Origin: Paracoccus jeotgali | GTDB taxonomy: Bacteria; Pseudomonadota; Alphaproteobacteria; Rhodobacterales; Rhodobacteraceae | DNA: 64,000 bases | Reading direction: 5' to 3' | Assembly (NCBI RefSeq): GCF_002865605.1 | Contig: NZ_CP025584.1 | Coordinates: 62,001-126,000, forward strand | Part shown: in pieces, positions 33,593 through 44,117 of the stretch | Layout of the letters: every line of letters begins with the position of its first letter | Position numbering within the stretch: position 1 is the stretch's first letter | The notes under the pieces: model-generated | What the model was told of the DNA's origin: nothing | What the model saw: only the letters and a program-made list of their open reading frames with translations | Database searches by the model: none | Translations under genes and position numbers: made by a program

Positions 33593-34606
33593 ATGAAGCC
33601 GCTCGAACGCATTTTCGACACCGCCCGCGCCCATCCTCGCCACATTATCTTACCTGAAGGCAATGATCCGCGCGTTGTCGAAGCCGCTATCCGGCTCACC
33701 GAACTGCGCTTGGCGCGCATCACATTGATGAATGGACCTGATTTGCCCGGCGTGGCCACGCTTAACCCGGCCGAAGCGGCCGATCTGGTCGAGCTTTCGA
33801 CGCACTGGCACGAAATGCGGGCGGGAAAAGGACTGACGGCGGAGCAAGCCCTTGAAGATATGCGCGACCCAATCCGTCAAGCGGCAATGAGAGTTCGTTT
33901 GGGTAAGGCTGACGGGACCGTGGGCGGTGCCGTAGCTACAACGGCTGACACGGTCCGTGCAGCGCTGCAAATCATTGGACGCGCCCCGGATGCAAGCATC
34001 GTCAGCAGCTTCTTTTTGATGCTCTCCTGCACGCCTGAGGCACCGATCAAGGGTGGCATGGTGTTTGCAGACTGCGGGTTGGTAATTGCGCCGGACGCGC
34101 AAGAGCTGGCAGCTATTGCACGCTCGGCGGCGCTGTCCTGCCGGCAGCTCCTGAACGAGACGCCGCGCGTCGCGCTGCTGTCATTTTCGACGGCAGGTTC
34201 CGCCAATCATCCCAGCATAACGCGCATCCGCGAAGCTTTGACGCTGATCCGTGAGGCCGAGCCAGATCTGGAAGTTGATGGGGAACTACAATTCGATGCT
34301 GCCCTCCATGACGCAGTCCGCGCCAAAAAAGCGTCAGGCAGTAGGCTGAGCGGTCGCCCCAACGTCTTCATCTTTCCCGACCTTGCTTCGGGCAATATCG
34401 GATATAAGATCGCTCAGCACCTCGGAGGTCTGAACGCGATTGGACCAATCCTGCAGGGCTTGGCAAAGCCTGCGAACGATCTATCACGAGCATGTTCCGT
34501 CGACGATATCATCGCGGCGACTGCGGTTACCGCTGTGCAGGTTGACCAGCCATCATTGCACAAACCGAGCGGTGGCTTCAGTCCTGCGATGCAGAGCGGC
34601 CGTTGA
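33593..34606 (+). CDS. pta: Phosphate acetyltransferase
   Basis: Protein of 337 residues with the short Pta fold: ARAHPRHIILPEGNDPRVVE at the start, KADGTVGGAVATTADTVRAA, FFLMLSCT, ADCGLVIAPDAQELA, AALLSFST-type GS region and FPDLASGNIGYKIAQHLGG. It converts acetyl phosphate from Xsc and CoA to acetyl-CoA. The ATG at 33593 is the family start; the upstream extension of the frame overlaps tauZ and is not used. It closes the taurine operon. Confidence 0.92.
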   Translation: MKPLERIFDTARAHPRHIILPEGNDPRVVEAAIRLTELRLARITLMNGPDLPGVATLNPAEAADLVELSTHWHEMRAGKGLTAEQALEDMRDPIRQAAMRVRLGKADGTVGGAVATTADTVRAALQIIGRAPDASIVSSFFLMLSCTPEAPIKGGMVFADCGLVIAPDAQELAAIARSAALSCRQLLNETPRVALLSFSTAGSANHPSITRIREALTLIREAEPDLEVDGELQFDAALHDAVRAKKASGSRLSGRPNVFIFPDLASGNIGYKIAQHLGGLNAIGPILQGLAKPANDLSRACSVDDIIAATAVTAVQVDQPSLHKPSGGFSPAMQSGR

Positions 34607-34851
34607 TGGGAATGAGCCGGCCTACATCGGCGCTGGCGGTCGCAGTCCCTCACTGAACCAAATGAACATAGGTTCACCCGCCTGATAGGCCGGGCGAGAT
34701 CAAAGGGCTGAAACAAACGTCGGTCCAGACGCTCATCAAGACCTGTCTTCATTGCAGCGATTGAAGAGAAGCATGTCTTTCAGCGCCCGGCCTTTCTCAA
34801 ACTGAAGAGAGAAAAAATCTGGGCAGTCGTCACGGAAAGTGGAGTTGGCGC

Positions 34852-35598
34852 GTGGAACTCGGCATTCTTGTCTATCTAATCGTCGGGACAGTGGCGGGCG
34901 GCCTCATTAACGGTCTGGCCGGTTTCGGCACCGCCCTTTTTTCCTTGGGTTTCCTCCTTAGTGTCTTGCCACCTGTGCAGGCGATTGCCATCGTCGTCGT
35001 CCACTCCGTGATCAGCGGATTGAGAGGCTTGTGGATAGTTCGCGAGACAATCCGCGAAAATCGGCGCAGGCTTGCACGATTTCTGATCCCAGCGATCGTC
35101 GGAATACCCTTCGGCATCATGCTGCTCAATATAGTGGAAGCGGATGCCCTGAAGATCACCATCGGATTCTTTCTTATCCTTTATGGAGGGTTCTTCAGCC
35201 TGCGCAGATCCTTGCCCAACATTACGCACCCGACGCCTGGCATAGATGCCGCGGTGGGGTTCATCAGCGGCGTACTTGGCGGTGCCGCGTCTCTTTCTGG
35301 GGCGCTTCCGACAATGTGGTGCTCAATGCGCCCCTGGACAAAGGAAGAAACACGCGCCGTCCTGCAGCCCTTCAATGGCGCGGTGCTTTCATTGACCGCC
35401 ATAATGCTGGCCGTGAAAGGTGCCTACACATTCCAGACCCTCGTCTTCATCGCCCTCACGTTGCCTGTCGGCATCATCTGTGCCGAGATCGGCATCGTCG
35501 TTTTTCAACGCCTCTCGGACGAGGTCTTTCGACGTCTGATAATCGGCCTGAGCTTTGCGTCAGGCCTGATACTGCTCGTGCGACAGTTGTTATCATAG
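34852..35598 (+). CDS. TSUP-family membrane exporter (TauE/SafE type)
   Basis: Membrane protein of 248 residues with about eight hydrophobic segments. The TauE/SafE signature is present in GTVAGGLINGLAGFGTALFS at the start and repeated as GFISGVLGGAASLSGALPTM. Start is GTG, with GGAG eight bases upstream. It lies 245 bases after pta, so it may be cotranscribed or have its own promoter. Sulfite or a sulfonate is a plausible substrate given the neighbours, but this is inferred. Confidence 0.8.
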   Translation: MELGILVYLIVGTVAGGLINGLAGFGTALFSLGFLLSVLPPVQAIAIVVVHSVISGLRGLWIVRETIRENRRRLARFLIPAIVGIPFGIMLLNIVEADALKITIGFFLILYGGFFSLRRSLPNITHPTPGIDAAVGFISGVLGGAASLSGALPTMWCSMRPWTKEETRAVLQPFNGAVLSLTAIMLAVKGAYTFQTLVFIALTLPVGIICAEIGIVVFQRLSDEVFRRLIIGLSFASGLILLVRQLLS

Positions 35599-35832
35599 AA
35601 AACCAAGGCTTTGGGTTTTAGATCGCGAGCCGAGGCTTCATTGCCTCCAGAGGTTTTCCGCGCCAGCGCGGAGGCCAGCCGGGACAGCCCCGAACAGGTT
35701 TAGAAGCCATACTCGATTCCAAGGCCCAGGCTAACTTTGCGCCGCAACGAGGGCGCGAAAGCCCGAAAACGGCTGATGCGCCGGACAGGCAGACTTCCGC
35801 TCGCAGGAGGCGACGTGAAGTGTCTATCACTC

Positions 35833-36906
35833 TCAGCCTTCAGGATCTTCCACCGACCTCGATGCGCGGGTCAGCATACCAAAGAGGTCCCTGGGATCGT
35901 CTGGATCGGCGATGATATCGAGAGACTGATAAAAGCCGGTGCCGGTCAGCTTCTGGCGAATGTAACGTAGTGCAGAGAAATCCTCGATGGCGAAGCCCAC
36001 GCCGTCGAACAGCGTGATCTGACGGTCAGAGGTGCGCCCGGGTGCGCTGCCATCAATGATCTGCCACATCTCAGTCACGGGGAAGTCAGCCGGCATCTGC
36101 TGGATCTCGCCCTCGATCCGGGTCTGTGGGGTGTATTCGACAAAGACATCAGCGCGGCGAAGAATGTCGCCATGCAACTCGGTCTTGCCAGGGCAGTCGC
36201 CGCCGATGGCGTTGATGTGGACGCCCGCGCCGACCATGTTGTCCGTGAGGATCGTGGCGTATTGCTTATCGGCCGTGCAGGTGGTGATGATCTGCGCGCC
36301 CTCGATTGCGTCCTGCGCAGTCTTGCAGGTGGTCAGGTCGAAGCCCAGACCGGACAGGTTCCGCACCAGTTTCGCCGTCGCGGTCGGGTCGATGTCGTAA
36401 AGCCGCAAACGGTCGACGCCGCAGATGGCGCGCATCGCCAGGGCCTGAAACTCCGACTGCGCCCCATTGCCGATCATGGCCATGGTCGTGGCCCCTTTCG
36501 GTGCAAGATGACTGGCAACCATGGCGCTGGTAGCGGCAGTGCGCAGCGCGGTCAGCACGGTCATTTCGGTGAGCAGTTCAGGATAGCCGGTGTCAACGCG
36601 AGCCAGCAGTCCGAAGGCGGTCACGGTCTGCAACCCCGATTTCGTGTTTTTGGGGTGGCCGTTGACGTATTTGAACCCGTAGCTAACGCCATCGGAGGTT
36701 GGCATCAGCTCGATCACGCCATCCTTGGAATGGGCGGCCACGCGCGGCGTCTTGTCAAACTGACTCCATCGGCGGAAGTCGTCCTCGATATAGTTGGCGA
36801 GGTCTTTCAGCACGGTTTCGACGCCGATGCTATGGACCAGCCGCATCATGTTCTCAACGCTGACGAAGCGGATAAAGGCCAATTCGGAGGGTTTGGGAGC
36901 AGTCAT
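35833..36906 (-). CDS. Ornithine cyclodeaminase
   Basis: Protein of 357 residues converting ornithine to proline and ammonium. Features: the substrate region FKYVNGHPKNTKSGLQTVTA, ELLTEMTVLTALRTAATSA, the NAD-binding AMIGNGAQSEFQALAM, and the catalytic-loop region NAIGGDCPGKTEL. It is the last gene of the opine-type operon. It follows arginase by 9 bases, so arginine would go to ornithine and then proline. Same enzyme order as in Ti-plasmid noc/occ regions. Confidence 0.92.
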   Translation of the reverse strand: MTAPKPSELAFIRFVSVENMMRLVHSIGVETVLKDLANYIEDDFRRWSQFDKTPRVAAHSKDGVIELMPTSDGVSYGFKYVNGHPKNTKSGLQTVTAFGLLARVDTGYPELLTEMTVLTALRTAATSAMVASHLAPKGATTMAMIGNGAQSEFQALAMRAICGVDRLRLYDIDPTATAKLVRNLSGLGFDLTTCKTAQDAIEGAQIITTCTADKQYATILTDNMVGAGVHINAIGGDCPGKTELHGDILRRADVFVEYTPQTRIEGEIQQMPADFPVTEMWQIIDGSAPGRTSDRQITLFDGVGFAIEDFSALRYIRQKLTGTGFYQSLDIIADPDDPRDLFGMLTRASRSVEDPEG

Positions 36907-36915
36907 GACAGTCCT

Positions 36916-37842
36916 TCAGGAGTAGCTGCGGGTGGGACGGTCGAAGACGCGACGCCCAAAAAGCGAGCCAGTCAAATCCGCCATCAGTGAGGCGGTGCGG
37001 CCGCGGTCGTCCAGAAACGGGTTCAGCTCGACGAGGTCCAGCGAGGTGACAAGCCCACTGTCATGCAGCATTTCCATCGCCAGGTGGGCCTCGCGAAAGG
37101 TTGCCCCGCCGGGAACAGTGGTGCCAACGGCCGGGGCAATGGCGGGATCGAGAAAATCGACATCCAGCGACAGATGCAGCATGCCATTCGCGGCACGCAC
37201 CTCGGCGATGAATTCGGCCAGGGGGGCGGCGATCCCGCGTTCGTCGATCTGACGCATGTCGATGGCGCGCATCCCGGCCGACTGGATCGCCGCGCGTTCG
37301 GGTCCGTCCACGGAGCGCAAGCCAATAAAGCAGATGTTTCCGGGGGGAACCGGGTTCATCAGGGGCGGAAAGCCGTCGAAACCAGGCTGCCCGGTGACAT
37401 AGCCAATGGGGGTCCCATGCAGGTTTCCCGAGGCGGTCGTGTCAGGATTATGAACGTCGGGATGCGCGTCAAGCCACAGCACAAACAGCGGCCGCCCTGT
37501 GGCCGCTGCGTAATCGGCCACGCCCGCAACCGTGCCCAGCGAGAGCGCGTGGTCACCGCCCATGAAGATGGGAAAGCCTTCAGCCATTGCGTTCAGAGCC
37601 GCGTCCGATAGCAGCCGCGTCCATTCCGCGGTTTGCGTCAGCGCATGAACATGCCCCTCTGGCGCCGGCGGCGGCGCCTTGGGACCCGGCAGGTCGCCGC
37701 GATCCTCGACAGACCAGCCAAGGGCGGTCAGCGTTTCAGCCAGCCCAGCCACCCGCAAGGCGTCAGGCCCCATGGAGCAGCCGCGCCGGCGTTTGCCGCA
37801 GTCAATACCCGCGCCGATCAGAATGCAGGTCCGGGCCCTCAT
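36916..37842 (-). CDS. Arginase
   Basis: Manganese enzyme of 308 residues splitting arginine to ornithine and urea. Metal ligands lie in [11 protein letters not shown] (near residue 95), [12 protein letters not shown] (near 125) and [12 protein letters not shown] (near 230). The ATG at 37842 lies inside the end of the RidA gene (ATGA overlap). The frame stays open far upstream but that part overlaps other genes. No urease genes are in the window. Confidence 0.93.
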   Translation of the reverse strand: MRARTCILIGAGIDCGKRRRGCSMGPDALRVAGLAETLTALGWSVEDRGDLPGPKAPPPAPEGHVHALTQTAEWTRLLSDAALNAMAEGFPIFMGGDHALSLGTVAGVADYAAATGRPLFVLWLDAHPDVHNPDTTASGNLHGTPIGYVTGQPGFDGFPPLMNPVPPGNICFIGLRSVDGPERAAIQSAGMRAIDMRQIDERGIAAPLAEFIAEVRAANGMLHLSLDVDFLDPAIAPAVGTTVPGGATFREAHLAMEMLHDSGLVTSLDLVELNPFLDDRGRTASLMADLTGSLFGRRVFDRPTRSYS

Positions 37843-38183
37843 GTCGACACCGCCGCCGTCACGATGACCTCGACCAGAAGATCCGAGCCCGCCAGTCGCG
37901 CCTCGGCGCAGGCGCGTGCGGGCGCGCAGCCTGCGGGTATCCAGTCGTCCCAAACTTCGTTCATCGCTGGGTAATCGGACATGTGTGCAAGCCAGATGGT
38001 CGCCGCCAGAATATCGCGGCGAGTGGATCCGGCCTCGGTCAGCAGCGAGTCGACGCGGGATAGGCAGTCGCGAGTCTGCTCGGTCACGGTCTCGCCCTCG
38101 CCAACCTGTCCACATAGATAGACGGTGCCGTTGTGGCGGACGATGCGGCTCATCCTTGCGTTGGTGTGGAAGCGTTCGATCAT
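37839..38183 (-). CDS. RidA-family deaminase
   Basis: Protein of 114 residues with RidA features: [20 protein letters not shown] and [20 protein letters not shown], then the Arg-containing [11 protein letters not shown] region. RidA proteins hydrolyse reactive enamines and imines; here they would come from the opine oxidase or cyclodeaminase steps. It overlaps both neighbours by 4 bases, so it is an integral part of the operon. Confidence 0.88.
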   Translation of the reverse strand: MIERFHTNARMSRIVRHNGTVYLCGQVGEGETVTEQTRDCLSRVDSLLTEAGSTRRDILAATIWLAHMSDYPAMNEVWDDWIPAGCAPARACAEARLAGSDLLVEVIVTAAVST

Positions 38184-38947
38184 TTGATTCCCATCGGTGG
38201 TGCGATGTTGCGTGCGACGGGTTCACGGCGGCGTTCGAGATGGCGCAGATAGCGCCGCTCGAGCCAACGAAAGACCCGTGTGATTGCAAAGACGATGATG
38301 AAATACAGCATGGCGGCGGTGATCAGCCCCTCGTACGCCAGGTAATAGCGTCCGTTCAGCCAGCGGCCGACACCCAGAATGTCCTGCAGCGTGATGGTGC
38401 TGGCCACCACCGAGCCGTGCAGCATGAAGATCACTTCGTTCGAGTAGGCTGGAATGGCGCGGCGAAAGGCCGAAGGCAGCACGATCCGCCGCAGCCGCCC
38501 ACGTCCTGACATGCCGACGGCGATGGCAGCCTCGACCTCGCCCTTGGGCGTGTCCGCGATCGCGCCGCGCAAAAGCTCGGTGGTGTAGGCGCAGGTGTTA
38601 AGCGTGAACACGATCAGGGCGCACCACCAGGCATGCGACAGCACCGGATCCCATAGCCAGCTGTTGCGGACCACTTCGAATTGGCCCGCGCCATAATACA
38701 ACAAATAGGTCTGGACCAGCAGTGGGGTGCCACGAAAGACATAGGTGTAGAACCATACCAGCGGGTTGAGGACTTGGTGGCGGGACGCGCGCACGATAGC
38801 CAGCGGCACTGCCAATGCACCGCCTATCGCCAGAGAGAGGAAGGTCAGGCTCAGCGTGACTCCGACGCCATAAAGAAAGCGGTCGAAATTCTCAGCGATC
38901 AGGGCCAGATCCAGCGGAGCCCATGAGAGCAGGTTTTCCATCGTCAC
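38180..38947 (-). CDS. Amino acid/opine ABC transporter permease (HisM-like)
   Basis: Permease of 255 residues with five or so membrane segments and the HisMQ signature ([20 protein letters not shown]; the EAA loop region [20 protein letters not shown]). It pairs with the next permease for octopine, nopaline, histidine or arginine-type uptake. It overlaps both neighbours by 4 bases. Confidence 0.9.
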   Translation of the reverse strand: MTMENLLSWAPLDLALIAENFDRFLYGVGVTLSLTFLSLAIGGALAVPLAIVRASRHQVLNPLVWFYTYVFRGTPLLVQTYLLYYGAGQFEVVRNSWLWDPVLSHAWWCALIVFTLNTCAYTTELLRGAIADTPKGEVEAAIAVGMSGRGRLRRIVLPSAFRRAIPAYSNEVIFMLHGSVVASTITLQDILGVGRWLNGRYYLAYEGLITAAMLYFIIVFAITRVFRWLERRYLRHLERRREPVARNIAPPMGIK

Positions 38948-39633
38948 GCCCTTACCACGCCGCGGCTGTAGCGGCGTTCCAGCGCGCGAAGACCGAGATC
39001 GGAACTAGCCGTCAGCGCCAGATAGATCACGAATGCCGCCGCCATGAAGGTGAACAACGCTCCGGTCGAGCGGCCGGCCGAAAACGCGTTATAGACTAGG
39101 TCCTGCAGGCCGATCACCGACACCAGTGCGGTCGTCTTCAACTGCACCAGCCAGTTGTTGCCGAAACCCGGCAGTGCGTATCGTACCATCTGCGGCCAGA
39201 TGATGCGGCGGAAAACCAACGATCGGGACATGCCAATGCTAGTTCCGGCTTCGATCTGACCGCGCGGAATGGCAAGGATCGCACCTCGGAAGGTTTCGGT
39301 GAAATACGCCCCGAAAATCACGCCGATTGTGGCGGCGCCGGCAATGAACTGGCTGATTTCTACATAATCCCACAAGCCCGTGGCGGCACCGATTGCGTTG
39401 ACCGTGACCTGCCCACCGAAAAAGACCAGCATGATCAGCACCAGGTCCGGCACGCCCCGCACGACCGTCGTATAGGCGCCGGCCACGGCGTTTGCCACGC
39501 GACTGGAAGAGAGCTTCGCCCAGGCACCGAGCAGGCCCAAGCTGACCGAGAGCACGAGCGAGGTCAGAGCAAGCTGGACCGTGGTGATGACCCCCGCCAG
39601 AAGCTGTTCGCGATATTCAAAAAGCAGATCCAT
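38944..39633 (-). CDS. Amino acid/opine ABC transporter permease (HisQ-like)
   Basis: Permease of 229 residues: GVITTVQLALTSLVLSVSLG, TTVVRGVPDLVLIMLVFFGG, and the EAA loop IEAGTSIGMSRSLVFRRIIW. Closest in layout to HisQ/OccQ/NocQ. The 48-base gap to the binding-protein gene is the largest in this part of the operon. Confidence 0.9.
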   Translation of the reverse strand: MDLLFEYREQLLAGVITTVQLALTSLVLSVSLGLLGAWAKLSSSRVANAVAGAYTTVVRGVPDLVLIMLVFFGGQVTVNAIGAATGLWDYVEISQFIAGAATIGVIFGAYFTETFRGAILAIPRGQIEAGTSIGMSRSLVFRRIIWPQMVRYALPGFGNNWLVQLKTTALVSVIGLQDLVYNAFSAGRSTGALFTFMAAAFVIYLALTASSDLGLRALERRYSRGVVRA

Positions 39634-39681
39634 CTTCGCCTCAATGGCTGGCGGGGGCGCAGCTGGCGCCCCCGGCTGCGG

Positions 39682-40464
39682 TTACATCCCCTCGGGACGA
39701 CCGCCGTAGATGTCGAAGGGGAAGTATTTGTCGTTGATCGTGGCGTAGGTGCCGTCTTCCCGGATCGCGGCGATTGCTGCACTGAGCGCATCGCGCAATT
39801 CTTCGTCACCCTTGCGCACGGCGATGCCCACGCCTTCGCCATAACATTCGACATCCGTGTGATCCCCGGGCAGGAACGCGTACTCCGCCCCCTCGGGTTT
39901 TGACAGGAACGCTTCCTGCGCGATCAGAGAATCCGACAGCTGCGCGTCGATGCGACCCAGCGAAAGGTCGCGAAAGACCTCGTCCTGCGTGCCGTAAAGA
40001 ACGATCTCTGCATCGGGAAAATGCGCCTCGGCATAGCATTGATGGGTCGAGCCACGCTGCACGCCCAAACGCTTGCCGGCAAGAGCCTCGGCGGAGCCTT
40101 CCAGGCCCGACGCCTTGGGGGCGACGACCCGGGCCGGGGTTTTGTAATATTTCTCTGAAAAATCGATCTGGCGCTTGCGCTCTTCGGTGATCGACATGGA
40201 CGCCACGATGGCATCGAACTTGCGCGCCTTCAGGGCCGGGATCATCCCGTCCCATTCCTGTTCCACCAGTTCGCAGTCACGCTGCATCTGCGCGCAAAGC
40301 GCCTTGGCAATCTCGATGTCGAACCCCGAAAGGCTGCCATCGGCTTCCTTGAATGAGAACGGCGGATAGGCGCCCTCGACGCCGATGCGAAGGCTCTCGG
40401 CCGCGAAGGTGCCGGTGGCAAGGGCCGCGAGTGCGGCGGCAGCAAGAAGAGTTCGTCTGATCAT
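39682..40464 (-). CDS. Periplasmic opine/basic amino acid-binding protein
   Basis: Family 3 binding protein of 260 residues. Signal peptide MIRRTLLAAAALAALATGTF then AA and mature ESLRIGVEGAYPPFSFKEAD. The signature GFDIEIAKALCAQMQRDCEL follows, then IVASMSITEERKRQIDFSEK. Similar to HisJ, ArgT and OccT/NocT. The ligand is not certain; operon context suggests an arginine-derived opine. Confidence 0.9.
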   Translation of the reverse strand: MIRRTLLAAAALAALATGTFAAESLRIGVEGAYPPFSFKEADGSLSGFDIEIAKALCAQMQRDCELVEQEWDGMIPALKARKFDAIVASMSITEERKRQIDFSEKYYKTPARVVAPKASGLEGSAEALAGKRLGVQRGSTHQCYAEAHFPDAEIVLYGTQDEVFRDLSLGRIDAQLSDSLIAQEAFLSKPEGAEYAFLPGDHTDVECYGEGVGIAVRKGDEELRDALSAAIAAIREDGTYATINDKYFPFDIYGGRPEGM

Positions 40465-40486
40465 GGTGATACCTCCGTTGGATTTG

Positions 40487-41251
40487 TCAGTTCATCCGGG
40501 ACAGGAAGGCCCGGAATTGCTCGGTCTGGGGATTGCGGAACAGATCTCCGGGCGCGCCTTCCTCGCAGACCTGCCCCTGGTGCAGGAACACGGTCCGGGT
40601 CGAGACATCGCGGGCAAAGGCCATCTCGTGGGTCACGACAAGCATGGTCCGGCCTTCATCCGCAAGCGCCCGCATCACCGCGAGCACCTCGCCCACGAGC
40701 TCGGGATCAAGGGCCGAGGTCGGCTCGTCAAACAGCATGACGTCCGGCTCCATGGCCAGGGCGCGGGCGATCGCCACGCGCTGCTGCTGACCGCCCGACA
40801 GGTGGGCGGGATAGTAGTCCGCACGGTCCGCCAGTCCGACCTTGGCGAGTAAGGCGGCGGCCTTTTCGCCAGCCTCGCGCCGCGCGATGCCCAGCACATT
40901 CACGGGGCCTTCGACGATGTTTTCCAGCACGGTCATATGCGACCAAAGGTTGAAGCTCTGAAAGACCATGGCCAGCTTCGACCGCATGCGCTCGACCTGT
41001 CTCAGATCCGCGGGGCGTCGGATGCCATGGCGGGTAGTCATCCGCATTTCCTCGCCCTTCAGCCAGACTTTGCCGTCGCTTGGCGTCTCAAGCAGATTGA
41101 TGCAGCGCAGAAAGGTGCTTTTGCCCGATCCGGAAGCGCCCAAGATCGCTACCACGTCGCCCTTTTCAGCTGTCATCGAAATGCCTTTCAGAACGACATG
41201 ATCGCCAAAGCTCTTGTGCATGTTCTCGATACGAAGGGCGGCTTCGGTCAT
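40487..41251 (-). CDS. Amino acid/opine ABC transporter ATPase (HisP-like)
   Basis: ATPase of 254 residues. Walker A is [14 protein letters not shown], the signature [15 protein letters not shown] and Walker [15 protein letters not shown]. The inserted [20 protein letters not shown] segment is typical of HisP/OccP/NocP. The ATG at 41251 overlaps the stop of the oxidase gene (ATGA). Confidence 0.92.
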   Translation of the reverse strand: MTEAALRIENMHKSFGDHVVLKGISMTAEKGDVVAILGASGSGKSTFLRCINLLETPSDGKVWLKGEEMRMTTRHGIRRPADLRQVERMRSKLAMVFQSFNLWSHMTVLENIVEGPVNVLGIARREAGEKAAALLAKVGLADRADYYPAHLSGGQQQRVAIARALAMEPDVMLFDEPTSALDPELVGEVLAVMRALADEGRTMLVVTHEMAFARDVSTRTVFLHQGQVCEEGAPGDLFRNPQTEQFRAFLSRMN

Positions 41252-42627
41252 GAGTTTTCCTCGGGATGGAGGCCGAGCGAGGCAATCTCGGCCAAGGTGA
41301 CGGGCTTGACGGGGCTGCGGGCGCGACCCGGTCCTATCATGGAAGGGTCGCGGCCTGTTGCTTCGGCGATCAGGCCCGAAACCGTCGCTTCGCACATGCG
41401 GCCTTGGCAGGGTCCCATACCGGTGCGCAGCGTAGTGCGCATCAGGCGCATACCATGCGCGCCGTCTGCCAAAGCGTCGCGGATCGCGCGGGCGGTGACC
41501 TCTTCGCAGCGGCACACGATGGTCTCGTCGGCGGGGGCAAGAAAGTCCGGCGGCACGGGATAGGCGGCGTCCAGGAACGGGCGGACCGACAGGCTTCGCG
41601 ACAAGCTGCGGCGCAACGGCCGGGCGCGGTGATCACGTTCCGCGGCGTCCAGCCGTCCGGCACGGTGCAGGATTTCAATCGCGGCAAGTGCACCCTGCGC
41701 GCGCGCAGCATCTGCACCGCCAATACCGCCGCCATCGCCCGCGACAAACACATTCTCGATCGAGGACTGGCCCCACCTGCTCAGGCTTGGTCGCCACGCC
41801 TGCTGCGCATGGTCGTAGACGTGCCGAAGGCCCATCGCACGCGCCAAATGCGTCTGCGGGATGACGCCCAGATGGGTCAGCAGCAGGGAAGATGTCAGTT
41901 TCTGCCTTCCTCTGCGCGTGCTGAAACTGACAGCAACCTGACCGTCTTGGACCTGAGCCGCACGGAGATCCTTCGCGCCTCGATAACGCGGGACGCCCGC
42001 GGCGCGAATGCGGCGGATCAGGCCCAACCCCTTGGCCAGCGTCTTGGCACCGGGAACGGCCCGCGGCAGCCTGGGCAGGGCGCGCAGAAGGTCGACGTCA
42101 GTTTCGATCAGCGCCTGCGGCGGCGACCCGGCCTCGATCATTTGCGCGGCGACCAGATAGAGCAGCGGCCCTGCCCCTGCGAGGATGGCGTCGCAGGGAA
42201 CCATGCCCGACTGCTTCATCAGAACCTGTGCCGCACCTGCTGGCATGACGCCGGGCAGGGTCCAGCCCGGAAACGGCACCGGTCGTTCCTGGGCACCGGT
42301 GGCGAGCAAAATCTGTGCGGCCGTGGTAACGTGGCTTTGACCGTCTCGCGACCAGATGATGCCCTGATCAGAGTCGATGCGCCAGACTGTCGCGCGCGGC
42401 TGATGCGTGATCAGCTGATGGTTCAGACCGTGAATGAGATCGACGCCACGGGCATAATCGTTTCCGAGCCAGCCCCACTCCGCGGCTGTCGCGATATTGC
42501 GATAGATCTGTCCCCCGGGACGATTTTGTTCATCCAGAAGCGTAACGCGGAGGCCGCCTTCGGCGGCCACTCTGGCCGCCGCCATGCCCGCTGGTCCTGC
42601 GCCTATGATGGCCAGATCGACGGTCAT
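41248..42627 (-). CDS. Opine oxidase large FAD subunit (OoxA/NoxA/HcnB-like)
   Basis: Protein of 459 residues. It begins [20 protein letters not shown] (FAD site), then [16 protein letters not shown] middle NAD/FAD region is [20 protein letters not shown]. The C-terminus has the Fer2-BFD-like cysteines [11 protein letters not shown] and [12 protein letters not shown]. This is the large subunit of octopine, nopaline or cyanide-forming glycine oxidases. The ATG at 42627 is chosen as the FAD domain start. With the two following subunits it forms a three-part membrane-linked oxidase. Confidence 0.88.
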   Translation of the reverse strand: MTVDLAIIGAGPAGMAAARVAAEGGLRVTLLDEQNRPGGQIYRNIATAAEWGWLGNDYARGVDLIHGLNHQLITHQPRATVWRIDSDQGIIWSRDGQSHVTTAAQILLATGAQERPVPFPGWTLPGVMPAGAAQVLMKQSGMVPCDAILAGAGPLLYLVAAQMIEAGSPPQALIETDVDLLRALPRLPRAVPGAKTLAKGLGLIRRIRAAGVPRYRGAKDLRAAQVQDGQVAVSFSTRRGRQKLTSSLLLTHLGVIPQTHLARAMGLRHVYDHAQQAWRPSLSRWGQSSIENVFVAGDGGGIGGADAARAQGALAAIEILHRAGRLDAAERDHRARPLRRSLSRSLSVRPFLDAAYPVPPDFLAPADETIVCRCEEVTARAIRDALADGAHGMRLMRTTLRTGMGPCQGRMCEATVSGLIAEATGRDPSMIGPGRARSPVKPVTLAEIASLGLHPEENS

Positions 42628-42941
42628 GAGCCCTTCCCGATCCGGCGCGCGCCATGCTGGCGGCGGATAACCATGCCTTCGCGCGCCTCGACCATGCATG
42701 CCTGCACATTCGGGAGGCCGTCGATGGTCACGAGGCAGTCGAAACAGACCCCCATCATGCAGAAGGGGGTGCGCCCTGCCCCGCTCACAGGGGTGGTGCG
42801 TGTTGCGGCAGAATCCCGCCCCAGTAATGCGGCGGCGACGCTTTCCCCCGGGCGAGCCAGCACCTCTGCGCCCTCGAAACTCATTCGGATACTGCGCGGG
42901 ACCACGCCCGGTGCGTCATGAAAGCGCGAAGCGGCGTTCAT
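42624..42941 (-). CDS. 2Fe-2S subunit of opine oxidase (HcnA-like)
   Basis: Small protein of 105 residues with a ferredoxin-like fold and cysteines in GRTPFCMMGVCFDCLVTIDG and QACMVEA, matching Cys-x4-Cys-x2-Cys and a distal Cys for a 2Fe-2S cluster. It would pass electrons between the two flavin subunits. It overlaps both neighbours. Confidence 0.88.
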   Translation of the reverse strand: MNAASRFHDAPGVVPRSIRMSFEGAEVLARPGESVAAALLGRDSAATRTTPVSGAGRTPFCMMGVCFDCLVTIDGLPNVQACMVEAREGMVIRRQHGARRIGKGS

Positions 42942-44022
42942 CGAAAGCCTCTAGCTTCGGGGCCGCGGGATCCTCGTCGATCCACTCGGCCAGCCGCGTC
43001 GCATGCAGCGGTGCCAGCGTCACCCCGCTGTGGCAGGTGACGAGAAACGCGCCAGGGTAATCGGTGGAGCGCTGATAGATCGGATAGCCGTCAGGCGTCA
43101 TCACCCGCAGCGCCGCCCACGACCGCAGCACGCGGATATCGGCCAGTCTGGGCCAAACCTGCACAGCGTGTTGCGCCAGCCCGACCATATGCTCAGTAGT
43201 CTCGACATCATTTTCGGCTTCTGCCTTGGTGCCGCCAATCTGCAGTCCGCCCTCATCCACCTGCCGGATCGTGCTAGACAGGAACGGCAGGCGGTCGGCA
43301 ACCCGCTCGGTAATCAGCAACTCCCCTTGCTGCGCGCGGATCGGCGCGCAGAACCCGAGTTGGGGACCGAGATGCGCGGCACCCAAGCCCGCGCAGAGAA
43401 CAACCCGGCTGACGCAGATCGTCTCACCGTTTTCGCGAAGGATCTCGAAGCCCTCAGCTTTCGCACGCACCGACGCCACACGCGCGTCTCCGACGAAACG
43501 AACGCCCTCTGCCTGACCTGCCTTGCGCAGCGCGACATGCAGCCGCAGCGGATTTACATGCCCGTCCAGCGGGCAAAATGTCGCTCCAACCACCGCGCGA
43601 CCTATTCCGGGCAACCGGTGCGAAAGATCGCCTTGGCTTAAGCACTCGAAGGAAAAGCCTTCACCCAGAGCAGCGGCTTGCTGGCGCAGTTCCTGACCAA
43701 AGCCTTCAAACTCGCGGGCGTCGGTGAAAAATTCGTATCCGCCCTGTTGGCACAGGGCGACATCAATCCCTGTCAGTGACGACAGCCAGTCGGCGAAACC
43801 GGCCCAAGCCTGCGCTGCCTGAAAAGACCAACGGGCATAAGGAGCGTGCCCGGCGCCCTTTCCCTGCAACCAGACAAGACCGAAATTGCCCTGCGTAGCG
43901 CGCATGTCCTGGTCGCTCCCATCCAGCACCAGCACATTATGCCCGCGCGTGGCGAGGCCCAAAGCCACGGCCAGCCCGACGATGCCGCCGCCGATAATTG
44001 CCGTGGGTGATTGTGGGACCAT
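42916..44022 (-). CDS. Opine oxidase small FAD subunit (OoxB/NoxB/HcnC-like)
   Basis: FAD-dependent amine oxidoreductase of 368 residues. The N-terminus PTAIIGGGIVGLAVALGLAT is the FAD site, followed by MRATQGNFGLVWLQGKG, and near the end PGAFLVTCHSGVTLAPLHAT. It oxidises the C-N bond of the substrate. First gene of the operon, read divergently from the LysR gene. Confidence 0.88.
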   Translation of the reverse strand: MVPQSPTAIIGGGIVGLAVALGLATRGHNVLVLDGSDQDMRATQGNFGLVWLQGKGAGHAPYARWSFQAAQAWAGFADWLSSLTGIDVALCQQGGYEFFTDAREFEGFGQELRQQAAALGEGFSFECLSQGDLSHRLPGIGRAVVGATFCPLDGHVNPLRLHVALRKAGQAEGVRFVGDARVASVRAKAEGFEILRENGETICVSRVVLCAGLGAAHLGPQLGFCAPIRAQQGELLITERVADRLPFLSSTIRQVDEGGLQIGGTKAEAENDVETTEHMVGLAQHAVQVWPRLADIRVLRSWAALRVMTPDGYPIYQRSTDYPGAFLVTCHSGVTLAPLHATRLAEWIDEDPAAPKLEAFDERRFALS

Positions 44023-44068
44023 GGTCGCATCTCCTCCCCTGTCACATGGCGGAATCGCGTTCGATATG

Positions 44069-44085
44069 TAAAATCGGAAATTTTA
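44069..44085. promoter_or_regulatory. Candidate LysR operator
   Basis: Perfect inverted repeat TAAAAT-CGGAA-ATTTTA between the divergent oxidase and LysR genes. It has the T-Nx-A dyad form bound by LysR-type regulators and is AT-rich compared with its surroundings. Confidence 0.5.
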
Positions 44086-44117
44086 TGCTACACATGTTCA
44101 AATACTATGAGTTGGAC

